Assembly (NCBI RefSeq): GCF_000003815.2
Contig: NC_049993.1
Span: forward strand, 14,761,642 to 14,825,641
Source of the DNA: Branchiostoma floridae
Taxonomy: Eukaryota; Chordata; Leptocardii; Amphioxiformes; Branchiostomatidae
Direction of reading: 5' to 3'
DNA length: 64,000 bases
In this document: positions 37,524 to 49,420 of the stretch, piece after piece
How positions within the stretch are numbered: the first letter of the stretch is position 1
Layout of the letters: each line of letters starts with the position of its first letter
Made by a program: the position numbers and the translations under genes
Notes under the pieces: generated by a model
What the model was told of the DNA's origin: nothing
Databases searched by the model: none
What the model saw: only the letters and a program-made list of their open reading frames with translations

Positions 37524-37772
37524 AAGGTGGTATCACAGTGTACTTGGGTCACCGGTGCGGCACTGCGGGGTTCGAAATATCACTCAGAGACAAAGAACGA
37601 ATATTCTAACGTTTTGTGTATTTTGTTGTCTTCTCTAGTCATACTCTGTCATATTTTGCGCAATATCTAATTTATAAAAATCGGCAAAAATAACACAACA
37701 GTGCCGCAGTGAACAAACCCCGTAGTGCTGCACCGGTGCCCCAAGTGCAGTGAGATACCACCATTACAAAGT
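37524..37772. mobile_element. MITE with long inverted ends (GGTGGTATC...)
   Basis: The left AAGGTGGTATCAC ... CACCGGTGCGGCACTG pairs with the right GTGCTGCACCGGTG ... GAGATACCACCATT over at least 50 bp. The internal AT-rich part matches 5437-5610. Confidence 0.75.
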
Positions 37773-39497
37773 AGAATACCTATGATATAAGACGGTACCA
37801 ATGACAAAGTAGTTACCCAGTAGTAGAGACTAGTTTGTTATTCTTGGTGATTTTCCTTCCCACAAATGGCTGAATCTTTCACCCCATCTGTTAGAACAAT
37901 TCGTCCGAGCACGATCCATTTTCCATTATAATTAGTAATTTTCCCATAAAAGCCCCGCCTTTATTCTTCCCTCCGCTGGGATGCGTTCAACACATTGAAA
38001 ATCGAAATTTAATTTTCTTTACAAGAAATCCATTTGCCTGTTACGACCTGTGTGATAAAAGAAAAAAAAAGAACTTGCTTAGTAAGACATTAATCTCTAT
38101 CGTCACTTTCCACAAAGTACCAGAAAGAATTGTAAGTTTTTGGTGATGCAGGTAATGCAGGTTTGCATATTTAATGGAAAATTATTATTCTCTGTCGACC
38201 ATGATATGACGTTGTTCTATCTGACCGCTTTGTGGATTTGACGTAAAGGGAAACTACGATATACTTGAATATTGTAATTTTATAATTCTTCATACAGACG
38301 ATATACACACGGGGTGCGTTAGTAAAAATATAATCGCAATGATTCTAATTCTTTTTTCATTGTTAAATGTTCTAATTATAGCTTGTTTTCGGCATTTCCA
38401 CAAAGATATTTGTTTATTAGTGTAGGGTAATAACAAATGAAAGGATTTTTTTTACCAATAAGCCTTTGTTAGAACAAGCTTGTTGAACTCGTTGTTACAA
38501 TACGCTTGAGAACAGCATCGCTAGTTAGTTCATTGATTTCTAATAATGTAATCTAAGGAAGCAATGAAAGCTGTAAAACTTATTGTATAAACCATTAATT
38601 GGTGCTCCTTTCTATCACCCAACCGATAGCATCACCCTACCGAATACAGCAAATGGTACATCCCAAATGATTGACAGCTTGGGTGTTGATGAGATCTAGA
38701 AGCATCTCCGTCATGATTGGCTGAGTGATAAAGATGGTGTTGATTTCTCATTATCGTCCAATCAGCGCTAATCAGAAAGCGTGATTTTCCCATCTCTATG
38801 TGATTAACCCGCCTTGACATCGCATATGTCTCTGTAGTCAACCAGATTCTCTTCATTTGTCATTGGTCATGGCAATGAGTTAATTACTTATTGTGACACA
38901 AAACTCTCTAAAATGTTTGGTTCTAGCGAGACGTACATTGTTTGTAGTAGAGGTATTGTAGTTACAGCAGTATTGTAATTGCTAACTTCTGTGATAATAT
39001 TGCGAAAACAAGTGCATATGGCACCATTGTTTCGAAAGAACAATCATGTTGAAAGCAAGACACTACTTTGAAAAATATAAAAATAAAACAGAGCTTATAT
39101 AGTACAAGTATGGTTCAAACAAGCATAGTACAAGTATGGTTCAAACATATCATAGATACCATAAACATTTTTCTATTTATTAAAAACAACAACAACAATG
39201 GTACGTTTGTCATCCACTAAGACTAGTGTTTGTACAGTCGAGTACTATTGCACATGGAGGGATAAAATATACTGGTGTGTCTGGATGAATAACATGTGTA
39301 ACTTAACATGCAGTACATGTGCAGTGAAACAGTCAGGAAAGACAAATACATGTAGTACATTTGTAAAAATACTGGGAACCTAAGGAATATGTACAGTCTG
39401 TTACTACACTATGATCAAACATGGAGTAGTCTAACAATAGGTGGGGTTCATGCCAAAATGTCAATAGTAAATTTGTACAATCAATCTACATTGGCTG
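37773..39497. other. AT-rich spacer without recognised genes
   Basis: Only short duplications, such as AGTACAAGTATGGTTCAAAC twice near 39100-39146, and short ORFs without family resemblance. Confidence 0.4.
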
Positions 39498-39725
39498 TCA
39501 GTCTACTATTGTCCGTTCTTCGAAATCCTTTTTAAAGACATTAAAGAGGTTAGTTATGCACAGGTGTGGGTCTTTTCTATGCCAGATCCAAGTTTTAAAG
39601 ATTGTCCATTTAGCCACAGTAACAGTAAAGGTTCTATTTTTCTGGTCTTTAGCAGTTATTAAATGATCATTTTTTCCAAATAAAACCTCCTGAAAAGTAA
39701 TTTTTATGTTGGGCATGCGATGCGA
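39498..39725 (-). pseudogene. LINE ORF remnant (C-terminal part)
   Basis: The minus strand reads NIKITFQEVLFGKNDH ... VAKWTIFKTWIWHRKDP ... NLFNVFKKDFEER, which resembles the extreme C-terminus of L1-type LINE ORF2 (pattern of a 'lGK-fI-k' block before a final helix). Only the 3' end of such an element remains. Confidence 0.45.
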
Positions 39726-40618
39726 TGGATTTACATGAGGTGCAAAATGGATGCACAATGAAACATGAACTAGTGCACAATACGAAAAAATGTGGTTCAA
39801 AGTCTGTATTTGTATATGAACTATGTTTGCAACCGATACAAAAACAGACTCACAACACATAGCATGAATTATTGCACACCACTGATGATGACGTTCAAGG
39901 TGTAACATCTGCCTAATGAAATAAGTCTGCAAGCGGTTCAAAGGAGATGCACAAAGCGTAGACTAAATCAATCCGTATGATGAAAAAACTTTGCTTGCGA
40001 CGCAAAAATGACGCACAAATCATAACATAAATCAAATGGAATGCTTATCATTGATGATGTTGTACAATATCTAGATACTGCACAATGAATCATAAGAAAA
40101 CGTTTGCATAACTAGAAAGGCCGACATTTGCTTAGGAGCAAATACAGCATATTTCAGCCATAGCTTTTCCCATACAACATTTAACTGTCTCAAATAACCC
40201 CTGCTCGAAAATGGAACATTTAGGGGCACACCCCAGTTTCTCGCCCCCATTGAAACGTATAGTTAAGAGACTATTTTCAACGACGCCGTATTTCCAAACA
40301 AAATTTTCCCCGGGAACTACACCTATACAGTATACAGGAAGTAAAAATGTACCATCTGGTCTAACATATCTGATTTGCAAGAAAATTGTAGGACCTAAAA
40401 TCTCACAATATCCTAATGAATTTCGAAAGCCCGTAGCGATGACATTATCGGTCAAGCTGCCCGGGGTGCTTCACTGTTTGCGTCCTCGGAGCGATACCCG
40501 GAAGCCAAGATGTGTCGACAAAAACTTACCAAAAACAACATATAGGGGTCGAAGTTTATACTAGCAGCGGATCGATCCGCTACGCTAATTTTACACTGAG
40601 TAACTGGGCACTAAGGGA
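39726..40618. other. Region of TGCACAA-rich degenerate repeats and spacer
   Basis: The words TGCACAA, GATGCACAA and CACAACA recur between 39740 and 40090 and again at 43000-43110, as if one repeat tract were split by inserted material at about 40.1-42.99 kb. Confidence 0.3.
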
Positions 40619-40635
40619 CTGGTCGATATTTAGCG

Positions 40636-40755
40636 GGGGGGGGGCGGTCGTCGGGGGGGGGGTATGGGCCTAGGAAAAAAAAATTGAGCCAGGGGGAGGG
40701 CCTAGGAAAAAAAATTTGAGCGGGGGGGAGGACCTAGGAAAAATTTTTTGCTCGG
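40636..40755. repeat. G-rich tandem repeat (about 30-bp unit)
   Basis: GGGGGAGGGCCTAGGAAAAAA-type units repeat three times (GCCTAGGAAAAA near 40667, 40700 and 40731) after two poly-G runs. Confidence 0.75.
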
Positions 40756-42007
40756 ACTATCAGTGAAATTTGTTCGTCAAAATGCCAGAAATGGCGTTTC
40801 GGAGGGTCAAGATTTCAAAATTTCCCGGGCCTCAACAAGCTTGAGACGCCTCGCGCCCGAGTTCGGCGCCCGGCAAGGCAAAAAAAAGTTGGAGGCTTCG
40901 GCGCTCCACATGCTGAAATTTCGCTCAGTATTCACTCAGTAATATTTTCCTGCCGCGCCTTTGACTCTATCTCTGTTAAACACCGCTACAACGTTGTAAA
41001 ACTATTGATGTTACTATAGTATTTACCGTTTAAACGCTGGTATAAAGGTGGACGGAGAAAATATCAGTCAAATTTGTTTACCTTTCTTTTGAAGCTGGCG
41101 CGGCAAAGACATGAAGCCGAAGTTCATACCGGACGTGGTAGACTATTTTCAGAGTTCTACTGTATGGTATAATAAGTTCTCGATAAAGTTACCAAAATGC
41201 GACGTAAAAAGTGTACTTCCAGTTTGCAATGCCACCATTCAGTCACGGTGACAACATTCAGCGCCTTAGAAAAACTTGCATATCTTGCCAACATCTGTGC
41301 TCCAACACATGTCGGTATTTTCCTAAGATTTTACCGAAAAAATGACAGGAAAAAGCCTCTTTTCTTTCATAATTTTGAACGCTCTGGAAGACGACTGGTG
41401 AAAAAGTAAGTGCACGTGCTGTTTGTAAAACCGACGGTGAGAATAAATAGTATCATAACATTTCTTTTGTCATGCTTGTTCATTTGCTTACGCGCCTTCA
41501 ACAATAAAAGTGGCATAATACAGACATAAAGTTATCATGTTGCTGCAACATCGTGCTGGCAAAATGTATGTTTATTCATATAAACATTGCACAGGTAACA
41601 CAATTGTTTAGATTTACAGTTCAAAACATTCTAACGATAAATATTGATGAGGAAATAATCATTCTCGCCATTGTTAAACTTACTTATCAAATCTAAACTG
41701 GCCAATTTTCCCGCGATTTCCGCCAAGTAACATTTCCTCGATTGTCTCAACTTACCTGCCAAAGTAAAATCTGCCGAAAATGATTGATATTGCTACGCGG
41801 AATGTTGGCAAATTCATCGACAAAGACATGTACTCTGACGTTCAAGGAACGCGTACCTTCTGCTACCGTCCAAATGACCTTGTCGTTAACTCCAAATCTT
41901 CGCAAAAAAACTATTTTATATATACATGTATATAAAACCGGGCGTAAGGTGACATTCGTCCGCTGTGTTGTCAAGATATGCACGTGTTTCTATATAAACG
42001 GGGTTGG

Positions 42008-42650
42008 AAGGCCCCGCTATTGAATATTAATTAGACTTCGTCTTCCTTTTCGCTGATTGGCTGGCTCGTTAAATTCATTTAACTTGCACGTGCGGGGCTC
42101 TGCGGGGTGACGTCACGGCAAAAGGCCGAAAGAAAACCATTTTTCCCTCAGAAAAGTGCTGAAATTTACTGTATATAGTAAAGCGCTGGTTGCAAGTTAG
42201 CAATTTACGTGTTTGTAAGCATAAGTCCGTGAGATTTCTGAAACAACAGCAGTTCTGTGATAAACGGAACCTTCTAAAAACGTACGGAGCTAACAGCGCA
42301 GGGAAAATATACCATCGCATCACAGAAATGCCCCTAAAAACTGATACAATAAGCCTTCTGAATAGCCCAAAGTGCAAGAGTTTCCCCCAACGGGGCTCTG
42401 CCCCTGGACCCTGCCGGGCCGGGGCCTTCGGCGTTCGCCCCGTGTGCCGACGCTGTAAAAAATTCTGGCGGGAACACTGCAGTATATGCGGAATCGTGAG
42501 GCCCCGCTTATGAATATTAATTAGCCTTCGCCCTCTTCGCGCACAGGTGTGCGCTCCGTGCGGGGTCACGGAAGGTCACGTCAGGAGGCCAAAAGAAAAC
42601 AAATTTCCCATCAGAAAAGTGCCAAAATTAATCATTTTAAAGTAGTTCAT
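42008..42650. repeat. Direct repeat pair of a dispersed element
   Basis: The block CCCCGCT(A)TTGAATATTAATTAG, CTTCG, CGTGCGGGG, GTCACG and AAAAGAAAAC occurs at about 42010-42160 and again at 42499-42630. The spacer has a GC-rich tract (GGGCCGGGGCCTTCGGCG). The ORFs on both strands here follow the repeat. Confidence 0.65.
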
Positions 42651-42990
42651 GTCAAAACTTTTACTTGGATCATTTTACCAACTATCTAATGCCTATCTAC
42701 ACCAAATTTCAGCTCATTCGGTTATAATACCAGGGTACAGGGGGCCCAAATATACAGTTTTGGTCTTAAGATGACCCAAAAACCTTAATAAAATCATTTT
42801 AGAGACAGATATGGGGAAAATGAAAAAAACGTCCGAGGGTATTGGCCCACTCTACCCTTGTGCCAAATTTCAAGTCATTCGGTTGAGGAACAACGGAGAT
42901 ACCGTGTTCTGAAGATTTGACAGGAGAAAGAAAGAAAGAAACATTACGAATACAATATATTTCACCATACCTATGGTATGGCTGAAATAT
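42651..42990. repeat. Dispersed repeat tail (AAATTTCA(A/G)NTCATTCGGTT motif twice)
   Basis: ACCAAATTTCAGCTCATTCGGTT at about 42709 and GCCAAATTTCAAGTCATTCGGTT at about 42862, followed by AGAAAGAAAGAAA and an ACCATACC-TATGGTATGG palindrome (42964-42978). It looks like the end of a common mobile element; the class is not settled. Confidence 0.4.
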
Positions 42991-43399
42991 AATGAACTGT
43001 CAGAACAACAATGATGCAGAAAAATTGCTTGAATCACTGCACGACACATATGAAGTGCACAAGCAGCATAATAAACAAGGTTGCGTGTGGTGAAAATGGT
43101 GCACAAATTGCATATTGTATATGAAACAACACTCATGCTGGTAATTGTCTTCTTTGTTAGCACAATCCGTCTAATAAGATGAGAACGAAACCTGCAACCC
43201 CTGACTGTTGGCCGAACACACTACAACATAACACGATTAGCACCAACCGTTGCTTCCATCAAAGGCAGATAAAAAGCGCCGTTTTATGTATAAGTGGTGA
43301 CCCCCTTGGGAGAGGTAAATGGGAGAACCGTTCTAGAAAACTTGTAGGGTTAATGGGACGTCTGACCCGGACTGCTTCTAATTACTTCCAGGCTATTTG

Positions 43400-43745
43400 T
43401 CTGAGATTCGGTCATGACATTGTCACCCTCTGTCTGACAAGCGACAAAGGAAATAAAAGGCAATTCTAAACGAGAGATGCTTGGCTGAGATGGTATGTGT
43501 CGTGAAGTATGGGTAATGTCTAGCACAAATTCGTGTGAAAATTTCGATGTCGTCGAATTTTAGTAGCTAGGGTGTCGCAGATTCGGACATTGTCACCCTC
43601 TGTCTGGCAATTCGAACGAGAGATGCTTGGCAGAGATGGTATGTGCCTTAAAGTGATGGGTAAGTCTGGCACAATTTCGTTGGAGGCTGTGCGAAGTTTT
43701 CGATGTGGTACAATTCTAGCAGGCTGTGGCGGATTCAATCGCTGA
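43400..43745. repeat. Two tandem copies of a unit of about 167-170 bp
   Basis: GTCACCCTCTGTCTG, ACGAGAGATGCTTGGC, GAGATGGTATGTG and GGGTAA recur at about 43420 and 43590. Confidence 0.8.
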
Positions 43746-44124
43746 TGCTAAGGCAACGGTCACATGGGTGCGGACATTCAAATCTGTATACCGTAAACTG
43801 AGTTCTGTATGTATTGAATTTTACATTGAACTTTATTTAGGTAAAGTTTCAGCCGCAAAAGTAGTCTTTTTGCTTCGATAGCCAGGCTGTATAGTACTTC
43901 TTCCCCGTAAACGTTTCCCCAACCAAAATAATTTCACTGCACAACCAATACGCACCCATGTAATTGCTCACTACTTTCCACGTTGTAAATTGTCGTCGCC
44001 TGTTTGTTTGTTTATTGACAGAGGCCGTTGACTTTTTCCATGTGTTAGCAAGTTCCGCCAGTTTAACTGTATTAGTCCAATAGATTTTTAACGATCCTTT
44101 TTTTAAATTTCTTAAACTTATCAT

Positions 44125-47079
44125 AGAATTATCCTAAAATAACATTTAATATTTTAACGATACTTCATTTAGGTTTTGCTTCTGACCACATTTCAAAAAA
44201 TGCGACATATATGGCGACCGCCGTTTTGAAAGGGGACAACCCTTAAAAAGACTGAGACGCGCTTTGCAGACCGTGATTTAAGAAATCCTTAATAATAAGA
44301 CAGCTAACTCTCAACACGACTGTTACAAGAATGCATTCGGTTTGGCATTGTACGACGATTACACAACGTATGCGATAAGCCCCAAGAGTTGTAGGCTTCC
44401 ATTTTGTTCACACAAGCCGTCATAACTAGAATAGGGTAGCTTTTAGGGTGCTGGTATTTTCTATGGTCACAAAGGCTGAGAATATCTCACGCATCCTTAC
44501 CTTTAAGTTACAAAAGTTAGTCACAACGCCATCCATCTTAACACCATGTAACTATTTCAAATTCCACAAAAGTGACACTTTGGCTCAAGCAGGGATTTAA
44601 GGATACAGCTGATAACACACAGAGTTTTATCTTCTACTCAAACGCCATTCATAAAACAGTCATGTTTACGCCTCTACTGATAACGAAGCTAGCTAAAGCT
44701 GGCCCGTAGTTTGATCTTGATGTCTCGGTTGAAGCGAATGCGTGTGTACAGGCAGACTTCCTTGTATGAATGTGTTTGACGACGATAAGCATGGGCAACG
44801 GAAAGGAGCTTAAATAGTCTATCATGTTATCAGAATGTTTTGGCTTAAGTCAGACTGACCGAAGAATACAAAAGAAACTTTCCCGTAATTGAATACAGTT
44901 TATGCTAGAATCAGCCTGAATTGCTAAGTTGTTATGATTCTCCTTAATTGCTTTGGTATATTGATTGTGTTACTTTTTTCTATTGTTATTACAAGATTTA
45001 CAGAAACATCTCGGTTTGAATAATCAGATTTACTGGTCCATATCAATAGGATTCGGGTGTTTCCAAATTGTCCTGAATAAAAAGGTGTTGGTCATCAAGC
45101 TTCTGAGGTACTATTGGTAGAAGGTCTGCTTAATCTATTTATTTATTCACAGAAAATGTTTCGCGAGGTGTGGGCAACAGGATTTATACGTACTTTACAA
45201 GGACCACACCTCAAGCAACAGTTAAAACTAACTATAGACTAAATAAAATAGGGAAATAAAGGCTAAATACATAACATAAAGATATTCTAACAAAAAAACA
45301 GCAAATACAAAATAATATCCAAACGAAACAACATTAAAAGGGATAAAGATAACAACAAATGAAAATGGGGTAACTAAAGGTTATGTTCATCTAATTAGCA
45401 CTTGCAACAATGGGTCCAAGTGTACATTAGATGAACATCAAATGCTTAGATATTTGCGGAAAAGAAAAGAAAGTGTATTTATCATTAACTAAACATACAC
45501 GAATTATGCTCTTGGGTAATTTTTGGTGCGATTTACGTTTTTTGTCTCTTTTTATCATCCTTTTTTTTTTCAGAACTGTCCGACCGGGCCCGGGCATTTT
45601 TTTTTATGTGACCCTAGCATAAGTCAGTTGAGTAAGTTGTTCTGTTTAGCAAAGTTGATTTGAAGCAGTTCTTGCTTGGATGATTGTACCAACCATCTGT
45701 TTCCCCTCAGAGGTACCATCCCACTCCTATCTCTTACCATTAGATCCTCTGCAATTTTGTTTTCTTATCTTCAATCCTATTAAGCCTTTTACTTTTACAC
45801 TCTTTGATGTGTAAAAAACTCTATTATCGTTTAAACTCAGATTGCAAGAAAAACGTCCCTATTAGCATAGTCAGAAATCACCCACGCAGCTGTTCATAAG
45901 GTTTTTCGCCACAGGAGGCAAAAGATAAATAGACTTTGTGCGACTTGGTAACACTTTAAAGCCTTGGTTGAAATTACTTTCCCATCTGCCCAATTGCTTT
46001 CTACTTGCTCTTGGGATATACATCAATCTATACTTAGGTAGACGAAAGGAAAGAGAAGAAAGATCGCCACAGCTGTGGTTGCTGCCTTGCAGATGCTAAT
46101 AGATGCTTTGTAACACTTTGTAGGAATGCTTTACTTTATAACTTCATTCAACACTAAATCTTTCTTGCACATATCTAACGGTGGATGATATGCAAGTTGA
46201 CTGTAAAAGCGTGCAAATCTTTACATTGATTGATACATTAAATCCACATTGGTACACTTTTAGGCATCTATAGTAAGCAGTTGTTATTTTTTTTCATAAA
46301 ACTACCCCTGCAGTGCCTACGAAAGCAGCTAGAGGACTTATGGCACTTCTTCCTAACCAAGACATCCATGTACCAACACAAAATTATACGCATACTTGTT
46401 CAGAGGGCTATTTGTTAAAAATATCCGCTGATTATATTAGATTTATATTAGACCATTAGTTAATACAATGTCATTTCTTCTTTTTACCGACTCTTACCAA
46501 CACACCAAGTATCATCAAACAAAAGCAATGCACACACATCCATTTCTTCGCGAAGGTAAAAGAAACTTTTAAACTCAACTTTGCAAATGTTCTGATAATT
46601 TATTGAAAAAAAAGTTTATTTATATTTATGTTTTTAGCTGATTTCTTGCTACAGCGTGAGCTTGCTTTATCTTTAAAACATTGCTATAATCATGGTAATC
46701 ATAATTCTTATGGGCTTCAAATAGCCCAAAGCCTTTCCAACAAATCTTGCTGATGCATCGGGCAGACTGCAGGGTTACTATTATTAGAATAACTCTTGGA
46801 GGCAAGCTGTGAATCAGTCGATTGTTGATGAAATTTGCACATTTGTTTAAAATTTATCAAATGTATATAGGATATTTTAGTACTTCCAAGATAACATTTT
46901 AAGGTTTTTCTTATTCTTTATGTAAGAAGCCAAATACTATAGTACAGTTTAACCGTCTCTTTGGTTGACGGGGGACGCCATAAATTTCTCTACAAAATGA
47001 TTTACAGACACATTTGTCCTATTTGCATAACGTTACGTCACAGAACTGGAGGAGTTGCTCATTGCTATATACAGGACGA
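44125..47079. other. Gene-poor AT-rich stretch
   Basis: No convincing ORF, splice-linked exon set or RNA gene was seen. A possible LINE 3' fragment lies near 45130-45240 but is too weak to call. Confidence 0.4.
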
Positions 47080-47935
47080 AGATCTACGTAGCTATGTTTC
47101 CATTGAGGTGGAAGTAATTTTAAAATAATTTGTTTTTTAAAGCCAGTATTGTACGGCAGCGGACAGTTATACCTATCTTATAAACTTAGCAAGTTTTAAA
47201 CTTTGTTTATAGTTGTTACCAATAGATATAAAGAGAATGTTACAACACGTTGAAAGCAATTTTACCATCATTTGATTTTAAAGACATCAGCGTGCAGCGG
47301 TAGACACATTTAGCTATCTTATATAAGCTTTACAATGTTGAAACTTTGTTTCATTGCCGTTAGATACAAAAAAGATGTTACAATGTGTTGAAAGTAATTT
47401 TACAATCATTAAACTTTTAAGCCAGCACCGTACGGCAGCATTCACTTTTAGCAATCCTATAAACTTTACAACTTTGTTTCATAGTTTTTATTTATAAAAA
47501 GAAAGTAGGAAAAGCACGACTTGCAGGCAATGGTAGGTCACTGAAAAATCGTGTAGCAGTGAGATCCAGGACAAAGATCTGATGGGCAATATCTCCATTG
47601 TGTTGGAAGTAATTTTACAAAATAACAAATTTCTTGAAGCCATCAACGTAGAGCAGTAGACAGATTTAGCTAACTTATAAACTTGATAACTTTGTTCTAT
47701 AGTTGTTACATACAAATGTTGGTACGTGCGTGATTTAACTAAAAGATCGTGTTGCAGTGAGATCCAGTGAAAACCACAACTTCGACCACAACCACAACGT
47801 ACAGCAGGAGACAATTCTAGCAATCTTACAAACTTTACCACATTCTTTCATAGTATGCAAAGAGAAAGTAGGAAAACCACAACTTGCCGGCAATGGTACG
47901 TGGTGTCACTGACAAATCGTGTTGCAGTGAGCGGG
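47080..47935. repeat. Degenerate tandem array, unit roughly 135-145 bp
   Basis: GGAAGTAATTTTA(C/A)AA, GTACGGCAGC-like and CTTTACAACTTTGTT(T/C) marks recur around 47110, 47250, 47390 and 47600. A longer submodule (GAAAGTAGGAAAA ... AATCGTGT(T/A)GCAGTGAG) is at 47500 and 47870. Confidence 0.75.
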
Positions 47936-48209
47936 GAGTAACATATGGAACGCCCGAGGGCGACACATCCTTCTTCTCTCTGTGTGGATGAATGCAACTC
48001 CTAAGTGACGAACGGCGTTGTTAACATTGCTTTTGATGAAACAGACGAACACCTGGAGGCTACTAGCATCTGGCGTCTAAGCAAATATTGCTAAAGATTA
48101 GCTTGTCCTGCTTCTTCGAATGAAATAATACAAAAAAATAATACTTTCAGTCTTTTGAGGATAAAAACAGATTAGTAGTACGAAAGGTAGAATGATTAAA
48201 TATAAAATA

Positions 48210-48904
48210 GAGTCCATTCCAAGACACCATGCGGATGTTTGTTGCCATTGTTTAGAATTGATTTTAAAGTTTTGTAATTATATGTCTAGGACATTTGATA
48301 CTTCAGAAATATTTTTAACACTGTTTCAACTTCATAAATATTTCTCTGGTCCTGTAAAACATTGGAAATATTCATGGTGTGGAATTGATACTTCTAATGG
48401 TTTCTAAATAATGATAACAGCATTATACCATTATTTACCATTTTCTACCATTTTTTGTAAATGGTTCAGTGGGCTGGGAAGATAGCAATTCACACATCCT
48501 TGCAAAGCATGGTTGGGTGCCGTGCAACAATGGCCCACCACAAAGGATCCACCAGTGCCCAGCAGTGAAATCTAAAAATATACAGATGCAACAATAGGGC
48601 TTACTTTTATGGGGGCAACAAACTAATTTTACCATTTGGTAAAGTTTACAAATATTTGTAAATATTTGCAAATGTGAAATAATCACACAGAGGTTTCACA
48701 ATTTTTCTAAATAAAGATATTTTTGTACAGTTACTTTCAAAATGTTTCTAAAATATTCAAAGGAATTCAAATAGATGAGTATTTTCTTAGTCAATTTTTT
48801 TAAAAGAATTTAATTAGCGTGGCTCAGATATTCTTTTAATCAAAATAATTCAGACTAATTATAAATATTGCCTAAAAACCCTCATGGTGTCTTGGAATGG
48901 ACTC
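48210..48904. mobile_element. Non-autonomous DNA transposon with TA target site
   Basis: GAGTCCATTCCAAGACACCATG at 48210-48231 is the exact inverse of the end at 48883-48904, and both ends abut TA, as in Tc1/mariner-type insertions. 695 bp. Short ORFs inside resemble no transposase. Confidence 0.75.
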
Positions 48905-49124
48905 TAGCTGTGAGAGATGGTTTATAAGACGCTAAATCTTGCACATTTGTTTCCTTATCTTTAAGGAAGGCATCTCTAGGACATGGAAATGAGTTTTCGC
49001 AACTGGAAATGACCTTAGTGAGAAAAATGTCGCAGGGGATCTGTCAGGTAGTTTATCTCTCACAAACACGCACATAAATTCCTCTGTGTTCGCAAGTAAA
49101 CCCTTGAAGGAACGTCACACCGGT

Positions 49125-49420
49125 TTGACGCTATAAGGCTGTAGACAAAGTTAACAATAATCTTTTACATTGATTTTTCAGCTTATTGAAGACCCGTCCG
49201 CTACCTTAGGCCTAACAACGTTTGAAAGAGCAGTACTTTGAATTTGGCAATTTTTGCAAGCTAACCCTGTAGGAATCGCCACACTGTTTAGCCAATTCCA
49301 CGCTATGTAGACAAATTTAACAACTATCTTTTACATTGATGTTTTTGTCTTTCTGAAGACCTAGTCGGTACCCAAGGCCTTACAACATTTAAGTAAAAAT
49401 ACATTTACCCTTGAGCGGAC
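49125..49420. repeat. Two diverged tandem copies, about 177 bp
   Basis: TCTTTTACATTGATTTTT/TCTTTTACATTGATGTTT, TGAAGACC and AAGGCCTTACAACATTT-like blocks recur about 177 bp apart. Confidence 0.65.

Noticed and set aside
41197-42569. ORFs of 70-164 codons, Arg-rich
   Set aside because: They sit in GC-rich dispersed repeats, with competing ORFs on the opposite strand.
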